Translations under genes and position numbers: made by a program
Source: Pavlovales sp. CCMP2436
Taxonomy: Eukaryota; Haptophyta; Pavlovophyceae; Pavlovales
DNA length: 15,095 bases
Assembly (NCBI GenBank): GCA_026770615.1
Contig: MU631652.1
Span: 139,116-154,210 of the forward strand
Reading direction: 5' to 3'
Shown here: piece by piece, positions 14,018 through 15,095 of the stretch
Layout of the letters: each line of letters starts with the position of its first letter
Numbering within the stretch: the first letter of the stretch is position 1
The notes under the pieces: generated by a model
Database searches by the model: none
Seen by the model: the letters and a program-made list of their open reading frames with translations, nothing else
Told to the model about the DNA's origin: nothing

Positions 14018-14958
14018 TTTTTTGTTGCCAGGCGGTCGTAGAACCCTGATATCAGGCAATTTACCATTGGTCCATCGGCGATATTGATATTTGAAGCGCT
14101 GGCGCCTCCGGTTGAAGTGACATTGGTTACCTCAACCATTGTGATTCTGCAATCTCTATCAGAAAATATCGTCCGGTCAGAGGGGGTATCCTTAGAGATT
14201 ATTGAAAAGGCAAGCGCCATATCTCTATCGTTTTTATAGAGCTGAAGGTCTTTGAGCTCGTCTTCCACGGTGTAGCGGAGGTCCAATATCCGTTCTAAAT
14301 CCTTCGGTTTTGTGAGCTTAACACGGGCCTTGCGAGTGAATCCAAGATCCTCCTCGAGACCTCCGATTCTGTTTATTAGAACAGTGGCAACTGTTATACC
14401 GTATGTTTTACCGCTTGACAATTGTGGAAATTTGGATTCTTGACCCCTGGGAACGTCCCATGCTCTCACTCTTTGAACCACATACCGGAGCGCACCAAAG
14501 TGTTTCATGCTGATGCCCCGGTCCCTGTAATCGCTATGTTCAAATAAAGTACTGTACTGGTTATTGCTTCGAGTTTTTTTGTGTTCATCCCTTTTGGCAA
14601 TGCGCATCATGCGGTTGTATGCCCTTTCGAAACCCGATTCGCTGTTGGGGAGGCGACGCATCGACGGAGGGTCACCCGGTTCCAGGTACATGTTACCGCG
14701 GACAATGACTGGTAAATCGACCGACAATCCATAAACCTCAAGGATCACCTCGTTAAGCGCACCGATACGTAGATTGATGTTTTGCATACGTGTTGCGGCG
14801 AGATTGTACCTCCTAGACCGTAGTTCGATCGCACTGGCACGGTAAGGCACCATCGCGGTCACTGGTCGCTGGACCGGGCGGGCACTTGAGCTGGAGCGGG
14901 GGCTGGAGGCAAGGCGGGAGTTTCGGGAGTTTCGGGAGTTCGAGATGGGGCTTGCCAT
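14008..14958 (-). CDS. ORF1a: basic N-terminal replication-block protein, unknown function
   Basis: I do not recognise this 316-aa protein. The N terminus is a Ser/Arg/Asn-rich, probably disordered tail made partly of a 9-bp repeat (NSRNSRNSR). A basic, mixed helix/strand body follows (AIELRSRRYNLAATRMQNIN, ISMKHFGALRYVVQRVRAWD, TYGITVATVLINRIGGLEED, LERILDLRYTVEDELKDLQL). The strongly basic character suits nucleic-acid binding. The start is ATG 14956-14958. The last sense codons before TAG are preceded by an A_AAA_AAG heptamer in the correct register, so a fraction of ribosomes could continue into ORF1b. It is the first gene of the minus-strand group ORF1a, ORF1b, helicase, which suggests a part in replication, such as a primase, terminal-protein or initiator function. 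None of these is shown by motifs. Confidence 0.65.
   Translation of the reverse strand: MASPISNSRNSRNSRLASSPRSSSSARPVQRPVTAMVPYRASAIELRSRRYNLAATRMQNINLRIGALNEVILEVYGLSVDLPVIVRGNMYLEPGDPPSMRRLPNSESGFERAYNRMMRIAKRDEHKKTRSNNQYSTLFEHSDYRDRGISMKHFGALRYVVQRVRAWDVPRGQESKFPQLSSGKTYGITVATVLINRIGGLEEDLGFTRKARVKLTKPKDLERILDLRYTVEDELKDLQLYKNDRDMALAFSIISKDTPSDRTIFSDRDCRITMVEVTNVTSTGGASASNINIADGPMVNCLISGFYDRLATKKMK
14017..14023 (-). other. Candidate -1 ribosomal frameshift site A_AAA_AAG
   Basis: On the minus strand the ORF1a codons ...ACA AAA AAG ATG AAA TAG contain the classical X_XXY_YYZ heptamer A_AAA_AAG in the zero frame, two sense codons before the stop. A -1 slip enters exactly the ORF1b frame. 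A small stem AAGC-AGA-GCTT begins 9 nt after the heptamer, and a longer imperfect stem (CCCGTTG...CAAGGGG) starts about 30 nt after it. The first is weak and the second far, so structural support is modest. A length error in the run of six A would give the same picture. Confidence 0.5.
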
Positions 14959-15095
14959 CTCAGAGAGCTGTATGATCTACCGAGAGATTTGTATCTGACC
15001 CGGATAACGCCCTCCCCTTATTTCTGGCCGACCGAGGATTCTGAAGGATCTGGGGTCTGGCTGGATCTTGGGCCGACCGAGGATTCTGAAGGATC
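14959..15095. other. Right end: leader of ORF1a and start of a tandem repeat
   Basis: These 137 bp carry the 5' region of ORF1a. A TATA-like AGATACAAATC lies on the minus strand about 30 nt before the ATG and is a weak promoter candidate. The remainder is repeat sequence. No inverted copy of the left end is seen. Confidence 0.4.
15026..15095. repeat. 45-bp-period direct repeat at the right end
   Basis: A 25-bp block starting GGCCGACCGAGG occurs at 15026-15050 and again, identical, at 15071-15095, where the window ends. The 20 bp between (TGGGGTCTGGCTGGATCTTG) make up a 45-bp unit that very probably continues beyond the window. Confidence 0.9.

Noticed and set aside
1..15095. Terminal inverted repeats typical of Polintons/PLVs
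   Set aside because: The reverse complement of the last 137 bp was compared by eye with the left 1.5 kb and no match longer than chance was seen.

Overview
The window looks like a nearly complete small eukaryotic DNA virus of the Polinton-like virus (PLV) / adinto-like group (kingdom Bamfordvirae, phylum Preplasmiviricota). It carries the morphogenesis module of that group: a double-jelly-roll-type major capsid protein, a penton-like minor capsid protein, a small amphipathic pVI-like protein and an A32/FtsK-HerA-type packaging ATPase. A discoidin-domain spike-like protein, a class-3 lipase-like protein and a large SF1 helicase replicase accompany them. There are no bacterial operon signals. 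Several plus-strand genes end in AATAAA polyadenylation signals that overlap their stop codons, which points to a eukaryotic, probably nuclear, transcription setting. The host cannot be named from the sequence; PLVs mostly infect protists. No integrase, adenain-like protease or intact DNA polymerase is visible.

Layout. Positions 1-1495 hold no convincing gene. They contain tandem repeats, a two-sided array of CGCTCAAATATGA motifs and a nested palindrome, and are either host flank or viral terminal DNA. Positions 1496-4205 (minus strand) hold the capsid block: penton, then pVI-like protein, then MCP. A 40-bp divergent promoter region follows. Positions 4246-9945 (plus strand) hold a Pro-rich/coiled-coil protein, the packaging ATPase, a 440-aa Pro-rich protein, the spike-like protein and the lipase. 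Positions 10111-14958 (minus strand, convergent with the lipase) hold a small ORF and the replication block: ORF1a, ORF1b joined to it by a probable -1 frameshift, and the PolB-like?/SF1 helicase. The window ends inside another tandem repeat.

Condition of the copy. Several genes are broken or altered. The penton gene has one in-frame TAA at 3798-3800. The ATPase has a one-base frame change between Walker B and its NRRH motif, with no slippery site. The MCP carries a 123-bp in-frame tandem duplication with one mismatch between copies. ORF1a and ORF1b meet at a textbook A_AAA_AAG heptamer, which may be programmed frameshifting. ORF1b and the helicase lie in the same frame, separated by one TAG. 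All other long ORFs are intact, so this is either a recently integrated endogenous copy or a contig with a few sequence errors, not an ancient relic.

Likely cooperation of the parts. MCP, penton and pVI-like protein build the icosahedral shell, and the ATPase fills it. The spike-like protein attaches through its F5/8-type domain. The lipase may help membrane penetration or egress. ORF1a/1b and the helicase drive replication.
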